Notes under the pieces: generated by a model
What the model was told of the DNA's origin: nothing
Databases searched by the model: none
What the model saw: the letters and a program-made list of their open reading frames with translations, nothing else
Source of the DNA: Chitinophaga eiseniae
Lineage (GTDB): Bacteria > Bacteroidota > Bacteroidia > Chitinophagales > Chitinophagaceae
Length of the DNA: 64,000 bases
Direction of reading: 5' to 3'
Assembly: GCF_012641265.1 (NCBI RefSeq)
Contig: NZ_JABAHZ010000003.1
Location: forward strand, 372,001 to 436,000
In this document: piece after piece, positions 8,762-16,947 of the stretch
Numbering within the stretch: the stretch's first letter is position 1
How the letters are laid out: each line of letters begins with the position of its first letter
Translations under genes and position numbers: made by a program

Positions 8762-11059
8762 ATGACAATGAAAAACTTATTACACCTATGCCTGGTCGCC
8801 GCCTTCGCAGGATTGTGGGGCTGTTCGGGCACGCAAAGTGTTACCGCTCCCAAAGGCAAGGTGAGCATCATTCCTGTGCCGGCAAGCATCAGCGAAAAAG
8901 CCGATTCTTTCCTGCTGGATAAGCAAACGATCATTGTAGCCAACAACGAAAGCGACAAAAAAACTGCCGCTTTGTTCAACACATGGCTCAAAGAACTCAC
9001 CGGTTATGAACTGGCTGTTAAAGACCAGGGCGATAAAAATGCGATTATTCTCCATACCGGCAATGACACCACTAACGCAGAAGGATATACGCTGAACACT
9101 GACCACAATAACGTTACCATTAATGGTAACAGTGGCGCCGGTACTTTCTATGGCGTACAGACCTTAATCCAGTTATTACCGGTAGAAAAAGCCCATGCCC
9201 TGTACATTCCGGGCGTAAGCATTACAGATGCTCCCCGCTTTGCCTACCGTGGTATGCACCTCGATGTGGGCCGCCATTTCTTCTCTGTTGATTTCATCAA
9301 GAAGTATATCGACCTGCTGGCCATGCACAAGATGAATACCTTCCACTGGCACCTGACAGAAGACCAGGGCTGGCGCATTGAAATCAAAAAATATCCCCGC
9401 CTCCAGGAAATTGCTTCCAAAAGGAAGGAAACCATGGCTGGCCGTTACGCCGATAATAAATATGATGGCAAGCCTTATGGTGGCTATTATACCCAGGAGC
9501 AGGTAAAAGAAGTAGTGAAATATGCGGCTGATCATTTTGTAACCGTTATCCCGGAGATAGAAATGCCAGGCCACTCACTCGCAGCGCTCACTGCCTACCC
9601 TAACCTGGGATGTACCGGTGGCCCCTACGAAGTAGGCACCCGCTGGGGCGTATACGACGACGTATACTGCGCCGGCAACGACAGTGTATTCCTGTTCTTA
9701 CAGGATGTGCTGGATGAAGTAATGGAGCTGTTTCCCAGCAAATACATTCATATCGGTGGCGACGAATGCCCGAAAGTACGTTGGGAGAAATGTCCTAAAT
9801 GCCAGGCCCGCATGAAACAGGAAGGCCTGAAGGATGAACATGCCCTGCAGAGTTATTTCATTCACCGGATGGAAAAATATCTCAATAGCAAAGGCCGTCA
9901 GATCATCGGCTGGGACGAAATCCTGGAAGGCGGCCTGGCCCCCAATGCCACGGTGATGAGCTGGAGAGGCATTGAAGGAGGTATTGCGGCCGCTCAGCAA
10001 AAACATGGCGTGATCATGACGCCTGGCGAATATTGCTACTTCGACCACTACCAATCTAAAAGTCCCAACGAACCATTGGCTATTGGCGGCTTCCTGCCGG
10101 TAAGCCAGGTATATTCCTATGAGCCAGTGCCAACGGAACTGAGCCCTGAAGAAGGAAAGTATATCAAAGGCGCACAGGCCAACCTGTGGACAGAATACAT
10201 TGGCAACACCGATTACCTGGAGTACATGGCTTATCCACGCGCCTGCGCACTGGCAGAGGTATTGTGGTCTCCTAAAGACAAGCGTAACTACGACAACTTT
10301 GTGGACCGTTTGAAAGTACATGTAAAACGGCTCGATCTGAAAAAGGTAAATTATGCCAAGCATGTATTTGAAGTAACCGGTAAAGCGGTTGATAATGGTA
10401 AAGGTGGCGTGGAAGTAGTGCTGGCCGCTAAATTAGACGGTGGCAAAATATTTTTCACGACCGATAGTACCGCTCCTACCCCTCAGGCGACTCCTTATAC
10501 ACAACCTGTACAGATCACCAAATCAGGTACCGTGCGGGCGCAGGTATTCCTGGATGGCAAACCTTTTGGCGGTGAGTATAACCAAACATTCCTCTTCCAT
10601 AAGGGTATCGCCAAAAAGGTAACACTGGCTACCGCCCCCGACAAGAGCCATAGCCCTGTCAGCAACTTTATACTGGTAAACGGTATTGAAGGTAATGCGG
10701 CCTATAACGATGGCGAGTGGTTCGGATTTAAAGGCGGTGATATGCAGGCAATAGTAGAACTGGATAGCTTACAGGATATTCACCTGGTAGGTATTAACAC
10801 CATCAACGCAAAAGGCGATTGGATTTATCCTCCCAAACAGGTTATCTTCTCTGTTTCGGATGATGGCAAAACCTTTAAGGAAGTGTATAAACAAAATACT
10901 TTCGCGCAACAGGGTATTAATAAAGTGCGGGGACAACTGCAGCAGGTGCGCGGCCGTTTTGTGAAAGTGCAAATGCAGAATTTTGGTAAGATTCCTGCTG
11001 GTGCAGCAGGAGCTGGAAATGGCGCCTGGCTGTTTGCTGATGAATTTATCATCAACTAG
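8762..11059 (+). CDS. Beta-N-acetylhexosaminidase, GH20, lipoprotein
   Basis: This enzyme removes terminal beta-GlcNAc or GalNAc from glycans or chitin oligomers. The N-terminus is a lipoprotein signal with lipobox LWGC (Cys21), so it should sit in the inner or outer membrane facing the periplasm or surface. A GH20 N-terminal domain (about 30-155) precedes the catalytic barrel: RGMHLDVGRHF, FHWHLTEDQGWR and the catalytic pair in HIGGDECPK (Asp334-Glu335). After about residue 520 there is a chitobiase-type C-terminal domain and then a discoidin/F5-8-like region ending in ADEFIIN. The ATG at 8768 is an equally possible start. A strong terminator (11067-11100) follows, closing this transcription unit. 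Confidence 0.93.
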   Translation: MTMKNLLHLCLVAAFAGLWGCSGTQSVTAPKGKVSIIPVPASISEKADSFLLDKQTIIVANNESDKKTAALFNTWLKELTGYELAVKDQGDKNAIILHTGNDTTNAEGYTLNTDHNNVTINGNSGAGTFYGVQTLIQLLPVEKAHALYIPGVSITDAPRFAYRGMHLDVGRHFFSVDFIKKYIDLLAMHKMNTFHWHLTEDQGWRIEIKKYPRLQEIASKRKETMAGRYADNKYDGKPYGGYYTQEQVKEVVKYAADHFVTVIPEIEMPGHSLAALTAYPNLGCTGGPYEVGTRWGVYDDVYCAGNDSVFLFLQDVLDEVMELFPSKYIHIGGDECPKVRWEKCPKCQARMKQEGLKDEHALQSYFIHRMEKYLNSKGRQIIGWDEILEGGLAPNATVMSWRGIEGGIAAAQQKHGVIMTPGEYCYFDHYQSKSPNEPLAIGGFLPVSQVYSYEPVPTELSPEEGKYIKGAQANLWTEYIGNTDYLEYMAYPRACALAEVLWSPKDKRNYDNFVDRLKVHVKRLDLKKVNYAKHVFEVTGKAVDNGKGGVEVVLAAKLDGGKIFFTTDSTAPTPQATPYTQPVQITKSGTVRAQVFLDGKPFGGEYNQTFLFHKGIAKKVTLATAPDKSHSPVSNFILVNGIEGNAAYNDGEWFGFKGGDMQAIVELDSLQDIHLVGINTINAKGDWIYPPKQVIFSVSDDGKTFKEVYKQNTFAQQGINKVRGQLQQVRGRFVKVQMQNFGKIPAGAAGAGNGAWLFADEFIIN

Positions 11060-11066
11060 AAAAATA

Positions 11067-11100
11067 GAAAACCGTTAGTGCAATTACACTAACGGTTTTC
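11067..11100. terminator. Bidirectional hairpin terminator after the GH20 gene
   Basis: GAAAACCGTTAGTG (11067-11080) pairs perfectly with 11087-11100 over a 6-base loop. The stem ends in GGTTTTC, so U-rich ends occur on both strands. Confidence 0.85.
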
Positions 11101-11179
11101 ATCTTATGACTCCTACACCAAAATATGTGATACGGCTTTCAGCCGCTGTATGCTAAACATACTAACGAGATAAAATATT

Positions 11180-11188
11180 AAACGGTTT
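11180..11188. promoter_or_regulatory. Candidate operator AAACGGTTT upstream of nagB
   Basis: An interrupted palindrome resembling LacI-family half-sites, in the 244-base gap before the NagB-PIG-L gene. It resembles the AAACGTTT cores at 2085-2096 and 11292-11299. Short A+T-rich palindromes arise by chance, so confidence is low. Confidence 0.3.
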
Positions 11189-11291
11189 CATACAAGCTAA
11201 AGAAATAAAAATTAAATATTGCTAAATAATAATGTGCATTAGCAGTAAATTCTTTAATTTTCCGGCTCGTTTTTAAACCGCATCTAATCAA

Positions 11292-11299
11292 AAACGTTT
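11292..11299. promoter_or_regulatory. Candidate operator AAACGTTT overlapping the nagB leader
   Basis: This palindrome ends five bases before the NagB ATG at 11304 and shares its core with the operator candidate between the divergent permeases. Binding there would block initiation. The shared core suggests one regulator for the permease and the deaminase. Confidence 0.4.
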
Positions 11300-11303
11300 A
11301 CAA

Positions 11304-13229
11304 ATGACGATTAATCATCAGGAAATCGAACTGATCGACAGCTTTGAACAAATTGCTGTGGAAATACATCCTTCTGCCAAAGAGGGTTCCAAAGCAGTGG
11401 CGCAGGAAATTGCCGCGTTAATCCGCGAAAAGCAGGCTGCCGGTCAAAAATGTATCTTAGGACTTGCCACAGGCTCTACTCCTAAATACATGTACGCAGA
11501 ACTCGTACGTATGCACAAGGAAGAAGGATTGAGCTTCAAGAATGTGATTACTTTTAACCTGGATGAATATTATCCCATAGAGCCGGATGCCTTACAGAGC
11601 TACAACCGCTTTATGAAAGAACACCTCTTCAATCATGTAGATATCCCGGAAGGCCAGTACTTCATTCCGGATGGTACGATCCCGAAAGATCAGATCAAAA
11701 AATACTGCGAAGAATACGACAACCGCATTGAATCTTTAGGTGGTATCGACATCCAGGTGCTGGGTATCGGTAACAATGGTCATATAGGTTTCAACGAACC
11801 AGGCGCCAATATCAATTCACACACCCGCCTGGTAACACTGGACAACAGTACCCGTTTGGCGAACGCTTACGAGTTCCCCAACATGAGCCAGGTGCCTCGT
11901 CTGGCCATTACAATGGGTCTCAGCAGCATCTTCAAAGCCAAACGCATCTTGCTGATGGCCTGGGGCTCGCACAAAGCCAAAATTGTACGCCGCTCTGTAG
12001 AAGGTCACAGTACCGACCAGGTGCCTGCGTCCCTGCTTCAACAGCATCCTAACTGCAAATTCACGATCGATGAGCAGGCTGCAGCAGACCTCACCCGCTT
12101 CAATGAACCCTGGCTCACCGGCGATTGCGAATGGACCCCTGGTCTGACCCGCAAAGCAGTAACCAGCCTGGCACTAAAGCTGAACAAACCTATCCTGATG
12201 CTCACCGATAAGGACTATAACGAAAATGGTTTGAACGACCTGATCGTACAATATGGTTCTGCTTATGAGCTCAATATCAAAGAATTCAACGCTATCCGCG
12301 ATACCATTACCGGTTGGCCCGGCGGCAAACCTGGTCCCCAGTTGCCTCACCACCCGGAACGTTCAGAGCCGGCTAAAAAACGCGTCCTGATCTTCTCTCC
12401 ACACCCGGACGACGATATCATCTCTATGGGTGGTACTTTTATCCGTTTGCATGAGCAAGGCCATGATGTACACGTAGCTTACCAGACTTCCGGTAATATC
12501 GCCGTAACAGATGAGTTCCTGCTGCGCTTTATTGACTTTGCCGTAGGTTTCGAAGGCATGTTCGACATTGATAAGAGCAAGAGCTCTATGATCCTGGATG
12601 AAGCCAAAGCGTTTATCCGTACCAAGAAACCAAGCCAGAAAGATACCCCGGAAATCCGCGCTATCAAAGGATTGATTCGTCGCTGCGAAGCCAAAGCTAC
12701 CTGCCGTTACGTAGGTATTCCGGAAGAAAATGCACATTTCCAGAACCTGCCTTTCTATGAAACCGGCCTGGTGGAAAAGAAACCAATGGGACCTGAAGAC
12801 GTAGCATTGACTGTGGAGCTGCTCCGCAAACTGAAACCACAACAGATCTATTGTGCGGGCGACCTGGCCGATCCACATGGCACCCACAAAGTATGCCTGG
12901 ATATTATCTTCGCCGCACTGGAAATCGTGAAAACCGAAGACTGGGCGAAAGATTGCTGGGTATGGCTGTATAAAGGTGCATGGCAGGAATGGGATATCCA
13001 TGAAATTGAAATGGCTGTTCCAATGAGCCCTGACCAGGTACTCCAGAAACGCCTCGGTATCTTCATTCACCAGAGTCAGAAAGACGTAGTGCCTTTCCAG
13101 GGTACCGACCTTCGCGAATTCTGGCAGCGTGCAGAAGACCGTAACGCCAACACTGCTGCCCTTTACGACCGCTTAGGTTTGCAGCAATACGCTGCTATGG
13201 AAGCCTTTGTACGTCATCATTTTATGTAA
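11304..13229 (+). CDS. nagB: Glucosamine-6-phosphate deaminase fused to a PIG-L/LmbE deacetylase domain
   Basis: The 641-residue protein has two domains. Residues about 15-290 are NagB: ATGSTPKYMY near residue 55, FNLDEYY with Asp87, and LGIGNNGHIGFNEPG with His160 and Glu165. The Asp of the E. coli NDGH motif is Asn here, a variant I recall in other NagB proteins, so I do not call it inactive. Residues about 358-620 are a PIG-L/LmbE zinc deacetylase with SPHPDDDIISMGG (366-370 core) and DPHGTHKVC. NagB converts glucosamine-6-P to fructose-6-P and ammonia. PIG-L enzymes de-N-acetylate GlcNAc conjugates, so the fusion may do deacetylation and deamination in sequence, which would fit the lack of nagA nearby. 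Fused NagB proteins of about this length occur in Bacteroidota. Confidence 0.92.
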   Translation: MTINHQEIELIDSFEQIAVEIHPSAKEGSKAVAQEIAALIREKQAAGQKCILGLATGSTPKYMYAELVRMHKEEGLSFKNVITFNLDEYYPIEPDALQSYNRFMKEHLFNHVDIPEGQYFIPDGTIPKDQIKKYCEEYDNRIESLGGIDIQVLGIGNNGHIGFNEPGANINSHTRLVTLDNSTRLANAYEFPNMSQVPRLAITMGLSSIFKAKRILLMAWGSHKAKIVRRSVEGHSTDQVPASLLQQHPNCKFTIDEQAAADLTRFNEPWLTGDCEWTPGLTRKAVTSLALKLNKPILMLTDKDYNENGLNDLIVQYGSAYELNIKEFNAIRDTITGWPGGKPGPQLPHHPERSEPAKKRVLIFSPHPDDDIISMGGTFIRLHEQGHDVHVAYQTSGNIAVTDEFLLRFIDFAVGFEGMFDIDKSKSSMILDEAKAFIRTKKPSQKDTPEIRAIKGLIRRCEAKATCRYVGIPEENAHFQNLPFYETGLVEKKPMGPEDVALTVELLRKLKPQQIYCAGDLADPHGTHKVCLDIIFAALEIVKTEDWAKDCWVWLYKGAWQEWDIHEIEMAVPMSPDQVLQKRLGIFIHQSQKDVVPFQGTDLREFWQRAEDRNANTAALYDRLGLQQYAAMEAFVRHHFM

Positions 13230-13236
13230 ATAAATT

Positions 13237-13297
13237 TTAATTTAGGGATTTTTCCCTGTCCGCTTGAAATCCGGGCAGGGGAAAATCCCTAAATTTA
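13237..13297. terminator. Long hairpin terminator after nagB
   Basis: AATTTAGGGATTTT on the left pairs with AAAATCCCTAAATT on the right. The inner CCCTG/CAGGG extends the stem with small interruptions. It lies between nagB and the HD-hydrolase gene. Confidence 0.75.
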
Positions 13298-13301
13298 TAC
13301 C

Positions 13302-13733
13302 ATGAACCTGAGCAGAGCGATCGCAATCGCCACCGAAGCACATAAAGACCAGTTAGACAAATACGGACAACCCTACCTCGGACACGTATTCCGGGTAATG
13401 CAAATGGGGCGTACCGAAGACGAAAAAATAGTAGGCGTCCTGCACGACCTGGTAGAAGATACCGATTGGACCTTTGAAGCATTGGAAAAAGAAGGCCTGG
13501 CGCCACATTTACTGGCTGCTCTGTATTGTGTTACCAAATCCGATGACGACGAAGATTACAACCATTTTATAGACCGCACCCTGCAGAATCGCCTTGCCTG
13601 CGTAGTTAAACTAAACGATCTTACCGATAATATGGATATCCGTCGCATGCCAAACGTAAAAGAAACGGATGTTGCCCGGCTGAACAAATACCTGCACGCT
13701 TACCGGAGAATTGCCGCCGCTGTTATCCAGTAG
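13302..13733 (+). CDS. Small HD-domain hydrolase, SpoT/Mesh1-like (putative alarmone hydrolase)
   Basis: A 143-residue protein consisting only of an HD domain. The metal-binding pattern matches RelA/SpoT hydrolase domains: EAHKDQLDKYGQPYLGH near residues 10-26 (first His), LHDLVEDT near residues 47-54 (HD then ED), and LVKLND-like VVKLNDLTDN near residues 105-114. It has no synthetase, TGS or ACT domains, which fits the small alarmone hydrolase (Mesh1) group that degrades ppGpp or other nucleotides. The ATG at 13302 follows directly after the nagB terminator hairpin, so it has its own promoter or depends on read-through. The substrate is not proven by sequence. Confidence 0.75.
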   Translation: MNLSRAIAIATEAHKDQLDKYGQPYLGHVFRVMQMGRTEDEKIVGVLHDLVEDTDWTFEALEKEGLAPHLLAALYCVTKSDDDEDYNHFIDRTLQNRLACVVKLNDLTDNMDIRRMPNVKETDVARLNKYLHAYRRIAAAVIQ

Positions 13734-13796
13734 AATTTTTTTATAATACCTTCCGATTAAACTATTAAATTACAGTAGAAAACAGAATAACCATCA

Positions 13797-14372
13797 ATGG
13801 AAAACGACATCCTCATTGACTTCAGGTTCGCCAAAGAGAAGCCCAGGTTCGGTGAATTATTCTTAATTACCGGAGAAGAACATCCTAAGTTCCCGCCAAG
13901 GAATAAAAACTTCGCTACCCTGGCGCCGCTGGGTTTTGAGCAACTCGATGACTTTTTCGGTATCCTCAACGGTGAAGACACCGGAGATGATGTACTGGTA
14001 TGGCTCTTCCCTATGCTCAACGGAGAAGAGGTGTTTCACAACAGTGGCCCGTTTGACGCCATCAGGCTATCTTACAGCGCCCTCCGGAATGCACCATCCA
14101 ACATTACCCTGCTCCAGGAATGTTTCAACGCCATTAAAGGCATGCCCGATGTGGAAGTACAGTTCGAAGATAATACCATCCGCGACTTTACACCCATACA
14201 ACAGAAAGCCGATGAAATTGTAGCCTACTGGCGCGAAAATGATATAGAACCCGGCTCCGAACAAAGTCTCCTGGTAGAAGAAGAGGAAGATGAAGACTGG
14301 GAGGACGATAACTGGGATGAAAACGACGACTGGGAAGAAGAGGAAGATGCCGGAAATAAAAAAGGAAAATAA
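13797..14372 (+). CDS. Hypothetical cytoplasmic protein with an acidic C-terminal tail
   Basis: A 191-residue protein I do not recognise. The first 150 residues look globular and soluble, with no signal peptide or membrane segment. The tail from about residue 160 is almost entirely Glu/Asp/Trp (EEEEDEDWEDDNWDEND-like) and ends in a basic GNKKGK. Such tails can bind basic proteins or metals or mimic nucleic acid. The gene stands alone: the upstream gap is 63 bases and a strong terminator follows at 14384-14411. Codon use resembles its neighbours, so I think it is a real gene of unknown function. Confidence 0.7.
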   Translation: MENDILIDFRFAKEKPRFGELFLITGEEHPKFPPRNKNFATLAPLGFEQLDDFFGILNGEDTGDDVLVWLFPMLNGEEVFHNSGPFDAIRLSYSALRNAPSNITLLQECFNAIKGMPDVEVQFEDNTIRDFTPIQQKADEIVAYWRENDIEPGSEQSLLVEEEEDEDWEDDNWDENDDWEEEEDAGNKKGK

Positions 14373-14383
14373 TGACAACATAT

Positions 14384-14411
14384 AAGCAGGCCCTCAACGC
14401 CTGCTTTTTTT
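14384..14411 (+). terminator. Rho-independent terminator
   Basis: AAGCAGGC (14384-14391) pairs with GCCTGCTT (14399-14406) over a 7-base loop, and a T-run follows to 14411. It ends the acidic-tail gene. Confidence 0.9.
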
Positions 14412-14472
14412 ATTCATATATTTCGTAATTTGAGTCCACACTGTACCTGACCTATAACGCCAACAACCATTC

Positions 14473-14850
14473 ATGAAAAAACAAGCCAACAAAAGAGGTC
14501 TCGCTGCTTTATTGCTCGTAGCCACGTTAATACTTGTATTGCTTATTTCCGGCATTCCCTCTATCAGCAAGGCCAATAAAAAAAATTGCCTTCCCACCAG
14601 CGGCGTGGTACAGGAAATTAAAAATGGCTCCCCTGGCATTGTTATTCATTTGAAGAATGATCCGAAAATTTATTACATCTCCAAAAAAGCTACCGGCCAC
14701 CTGAGTTCCGACCAACTCGACCAGCAACTACGTGGTAAAACCATTCAGCTGTTTACGGCACAGGACTGGTCTCCCCTCGACCCTTTTTCCAGCATGAAAC
14801 AAATTCATCGCCTTCAAACAGCCGATACAGTTATCTTTTCTGAATTCTAG
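14473..14850 (+). CDS. Hypothetical small membrane-anchored protein
   Basis: A 125-residue protein I cannot assign. Residues about 8-28 form one hydrophobic segment (LAALLLVATLILVLLISG) after a basic start, so it is either a signal anchor or an uncleaved signal peptide. The remaining about 95 residues (IKNGSPGIVIHLKNDPKIYYIS and on) look like a small beta-rich extracytoplasmic domain. The upstream T-rich stretch after the terminator at 14411 leaves room for its own promoter. The lipoprotein gene at 14925 follows by 74 bases and could be co-transcribed. Confidence 0.65.
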   Translation: MKKQANKRGLAALLLVATLILVLLISGIPSISKANKKNCLPTSGVVQEIKNGSPGIVIHLKNDPKIYYISKKATGHLSSDQLDQQLRGKTIQLFTAQDWSPLDPFSSMKQIHRLQTADTVIFSEF

Positions 14851-14924
14851 GCCTAATCTTTGTGCGGATGCAGCCCAGATGGAGGCCAGAGTCCCTCCCA
14901 TCTCATAAAACAGTAACTGGACAT

Positions 14925-15767
14925 ATGCATCTCAACAAAATTTCATCCTGCCTTGGATTGGCGGTATTGCTGGCTTCCTGCAACCTGACAGATAAGCACA
15001 GCAAATACGATAATGAAGAAAATGCGCACATCAGCACTAAAATACCTGCTCCTGCTAAAAAGAATATAGCCAAAACAACTACCAGCGCCCCTATACTGGG
15101 TGAAAGAATCAGCGGCAGTGCGGTAATACGCAATAGCCCCGGGGGAGATCCCATCGTTTCACTGGAAGATTATATCCCGCTGCGATGCGCCCCGTTGAAA
15201 AAAGACTGGTACCCTGTAAGCGTAGATTTTGATATCACTCCACAGGAATACAGCAAGCCTTTGTTCCGTAAAGGCCGTAAAATAAAGGTCAATGGCGTAG
15301 CCGCCGGCGTATTGGAACGCGATATCAAATTACCCGTGGCTACCAATGGCGAAAAAATGTGGGCTACCGTTAACGGCTATACGGAAAAGAAAAATATCCG
15401 GGGCGGCAGCATCATCGAAACGGCGCTCGCCAGTTATCTGAAACAGCATACTGGTCGCAGCATCGCCGATATGCAATCCTTCATCCGCAACTTTGGTCTC
15501 GAAGAAGAAAAGACCCTTACACCCTATATACTTTACTTCAATTACGAAAGTGGTATCGATGATCCCAGCCCACTATACCGGCTGGCGCTCGTATTCCAGG
15601 GTCAGCAACTGATTGGCGTGCTGCACTCCCGGCCACTGCAGGTAGACGGCAGTAGCGCCCGCCGCCTACAACGGGGTTTTACCGTCAACTATCTCAGCGG
15701 GATAGACAACAGCCTGAAAGAAGATTTTGCGCAGAAATTCAACAAGTTCATTCTCGCTGTTGATTAA
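14925..15767 (+). CDS. Hypothetical lipoprotein
   Basis: 280 residues from the ATG at 14925. This start gives a standard lipoprotein signal (MHLNKISSCLGLAVLLASC) with the lipobox LLASC, while the longer frame from 14862 adds a non-hydrophobic leader. Residues about 60-115 (GSAVIRNSPGGDPIVSLED) resemble an SH3-like segment as seen in envelope proteins. I recognise no catalytic motif. It probably faces the periplasm. It lies downstream of the small membrane protein and before yeiH, which has its own spacing of 94 bases. Confidence 0.7.
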   Translation: MHLNKISSCLGLAVLLASCNLTDKHSKYDNEENAHISTKIPAPAKKNIAKTTTSAPILGERISGSAVIRNSPGGDPIVSLEDYIPLRCAPLKKDWYPVSVDFDITPQEYSKPLFRKGRKIKVNGVAAGVLERDIKLPVATNGEKMWATVNGYTEKKNIRGGSIIETALASYLKQHTGRSIADMQSFIRNFGLEEEKTLTPYILYFNYESGIDDPSPLYRLALVFQGQQLIGVLHSRPLQVDGSSARRLQRGFTVNYLSGIDNSLKEDFAQKFNKFILAVD

Positions 15768-15861
15768 GGTCATAACTAACGGTTATCACCCATTACAGAT
15801 CATCATTTGACTCCGGCCGCCACTATACGGAACTTTGTACCTCATTACAATCGTTTCGTGT

Positions 15862-16818
15862 ATGCAACATCATCAAGTAAGTGAGCACTGGTTAACGGCT
15901 TTTACACCCAAAATAATCTTTGTTACAGCAGCCGCCATCACGCTGTTGCCGGTGGTTCCGCCCCCCGTAGCATTGCTGATGGGCTTTGCCCTCGCACAAA
16001 CCACCGGTAATCCTTTTGCCGCGGTCACTCCCCGGATTACCCACTGGCTGTTACAGCTGTCTATTATCGGGATGGGGTTTGGCATGAATGTACACAGCGC
16101 ACTGAAAGCCGGCCAGGAAGGTTTCCTGTTTACCGTGGCAGCCATTGCCGCCACCTTACTGACTGGCGCCTTGTTAGGTAAATTGCTGGGCGTAGATAAA
16201 CACACCACCCACCTGGTTTCCTGTGGTACCGCTATCTGCGGCGGTAGTGCTATCGTCGCTATTGCACCTGTGATGAAGGCAGGAGAAAAACAAATTTCCG
16301 TGGCCCTGGGTATTATATTCCTGCTAAATGCCCTGGCTCTTTTTATATTTCCGGCGATAGGTCATGCGCTGCATCTTACCCAGCAACAATTTGGGCTATG
16401 GAGTGCCATCGCTATCCATGATACCAGCTCTGTGATAGGTGCGGCCAACAAATATGGGGAGGAAGCCCTGCAAATAGCAACTACTGTAAAACTATCCCGC
16501 GCCCTCTGGATCATCCCGGTAGCCTTTATTACCACGCTGCTGTTTAAAACAGATACAGGTAAAATAAAAATCCCCTGGTTCATCGGCATTTTCATTATCG
16601 CGATGCTGCTCAACACCTGGGTTCCCCTGGTGCAATCCCTGGCATCCCTGATGGTCAAAGGAGCTAAAACAGGGCTCTCCCTGACGCTGTTTCTCATAGG
16701 CACCAACCTTACCCGGGAAGCACTCCGCGGGATAGGCAGGAAGCCTTTACTGCTCGGTATATTGCTGTGGGTATTGATCAGCACCGGCACCCTGATCGCT
16801 ATCCGCTGCCTGGTATAG
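15862..16818 (+). CDS. YeiH-family putative sulfate exporter
   Basis: A polytopic inner-membrane protein of 318 residues with about ten hydrophobic helices. Family features are LGKLLGVDKHTTHLVSCG followed by TAICGGSAIVAIAPV in the middle, and AIHDTSSVIGAANKYGEEAL further on. The UPF0324/YeiH family (PF03601) is annotated as a putative sulfate exporter, but transport activity is poorly established. The ATG at 15862 is preferred to an in-frame TTG at 15835 because it begins just before the first hydrophilic-to-helix transition. The downstream methyltransferase is 129 bases away and may be separate. No regulator is adjacent. Confidence 0.85.
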   Translation: MQHHQVSEHWLTAFTPKIIFVTAAAITLLPVVPPPVALLMGFALAQTTGNPFAAVTPRITHWLLQLSIIGMGFGMNVHSALKAGQEGFLFTVAAIAATLLTGALLGKLLGVDKHTTHLVSCGTAICGGSAIVAIAPVMKAGEKQISVALGIIFLLNALALFIFPAIGHALHLTQQQFGLWSAIAIHDTSSVIGAANKYGEEALQIATTVKLSRALWIIPVAFITTLLFKTDTGKIKIPWFIGIFIIAMLLNTWVPLVQSLASLMVKGAKTGLSLTLFLIGTNLTREALRGIGRKPLLLGILLWVLISTGTLIAIRCLV

Positions 16819-16947
16819 CATACCGAGGAAAATCCCGTGATAACCCTATTCTCATTTTACATATATTTGTTTCCGACAGCTCGAAAGCCAAATCAAAACA
16901 ACCAACAGGATGTAATTCTCAGTAACCTTAATGACTACACGTTATTC

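Noticed and set aside
11757..11790. Asp-to-Asn change in the NagB active-site loop (NNGH in place of NDGH) as evidence of inactivity
   Set aside because: I recall the same variant in other NagB proteins, and the neighbouring His160 and Glu165 are kept. I therefore do not infer loss of function.
12363..13070. A 235-codon open frame on the minus strand inside nagB
   Set aside because: It lies wholly inside the PIG-L half of a well-supported gene on the other strand. Its translation shows no known motif and no start context.
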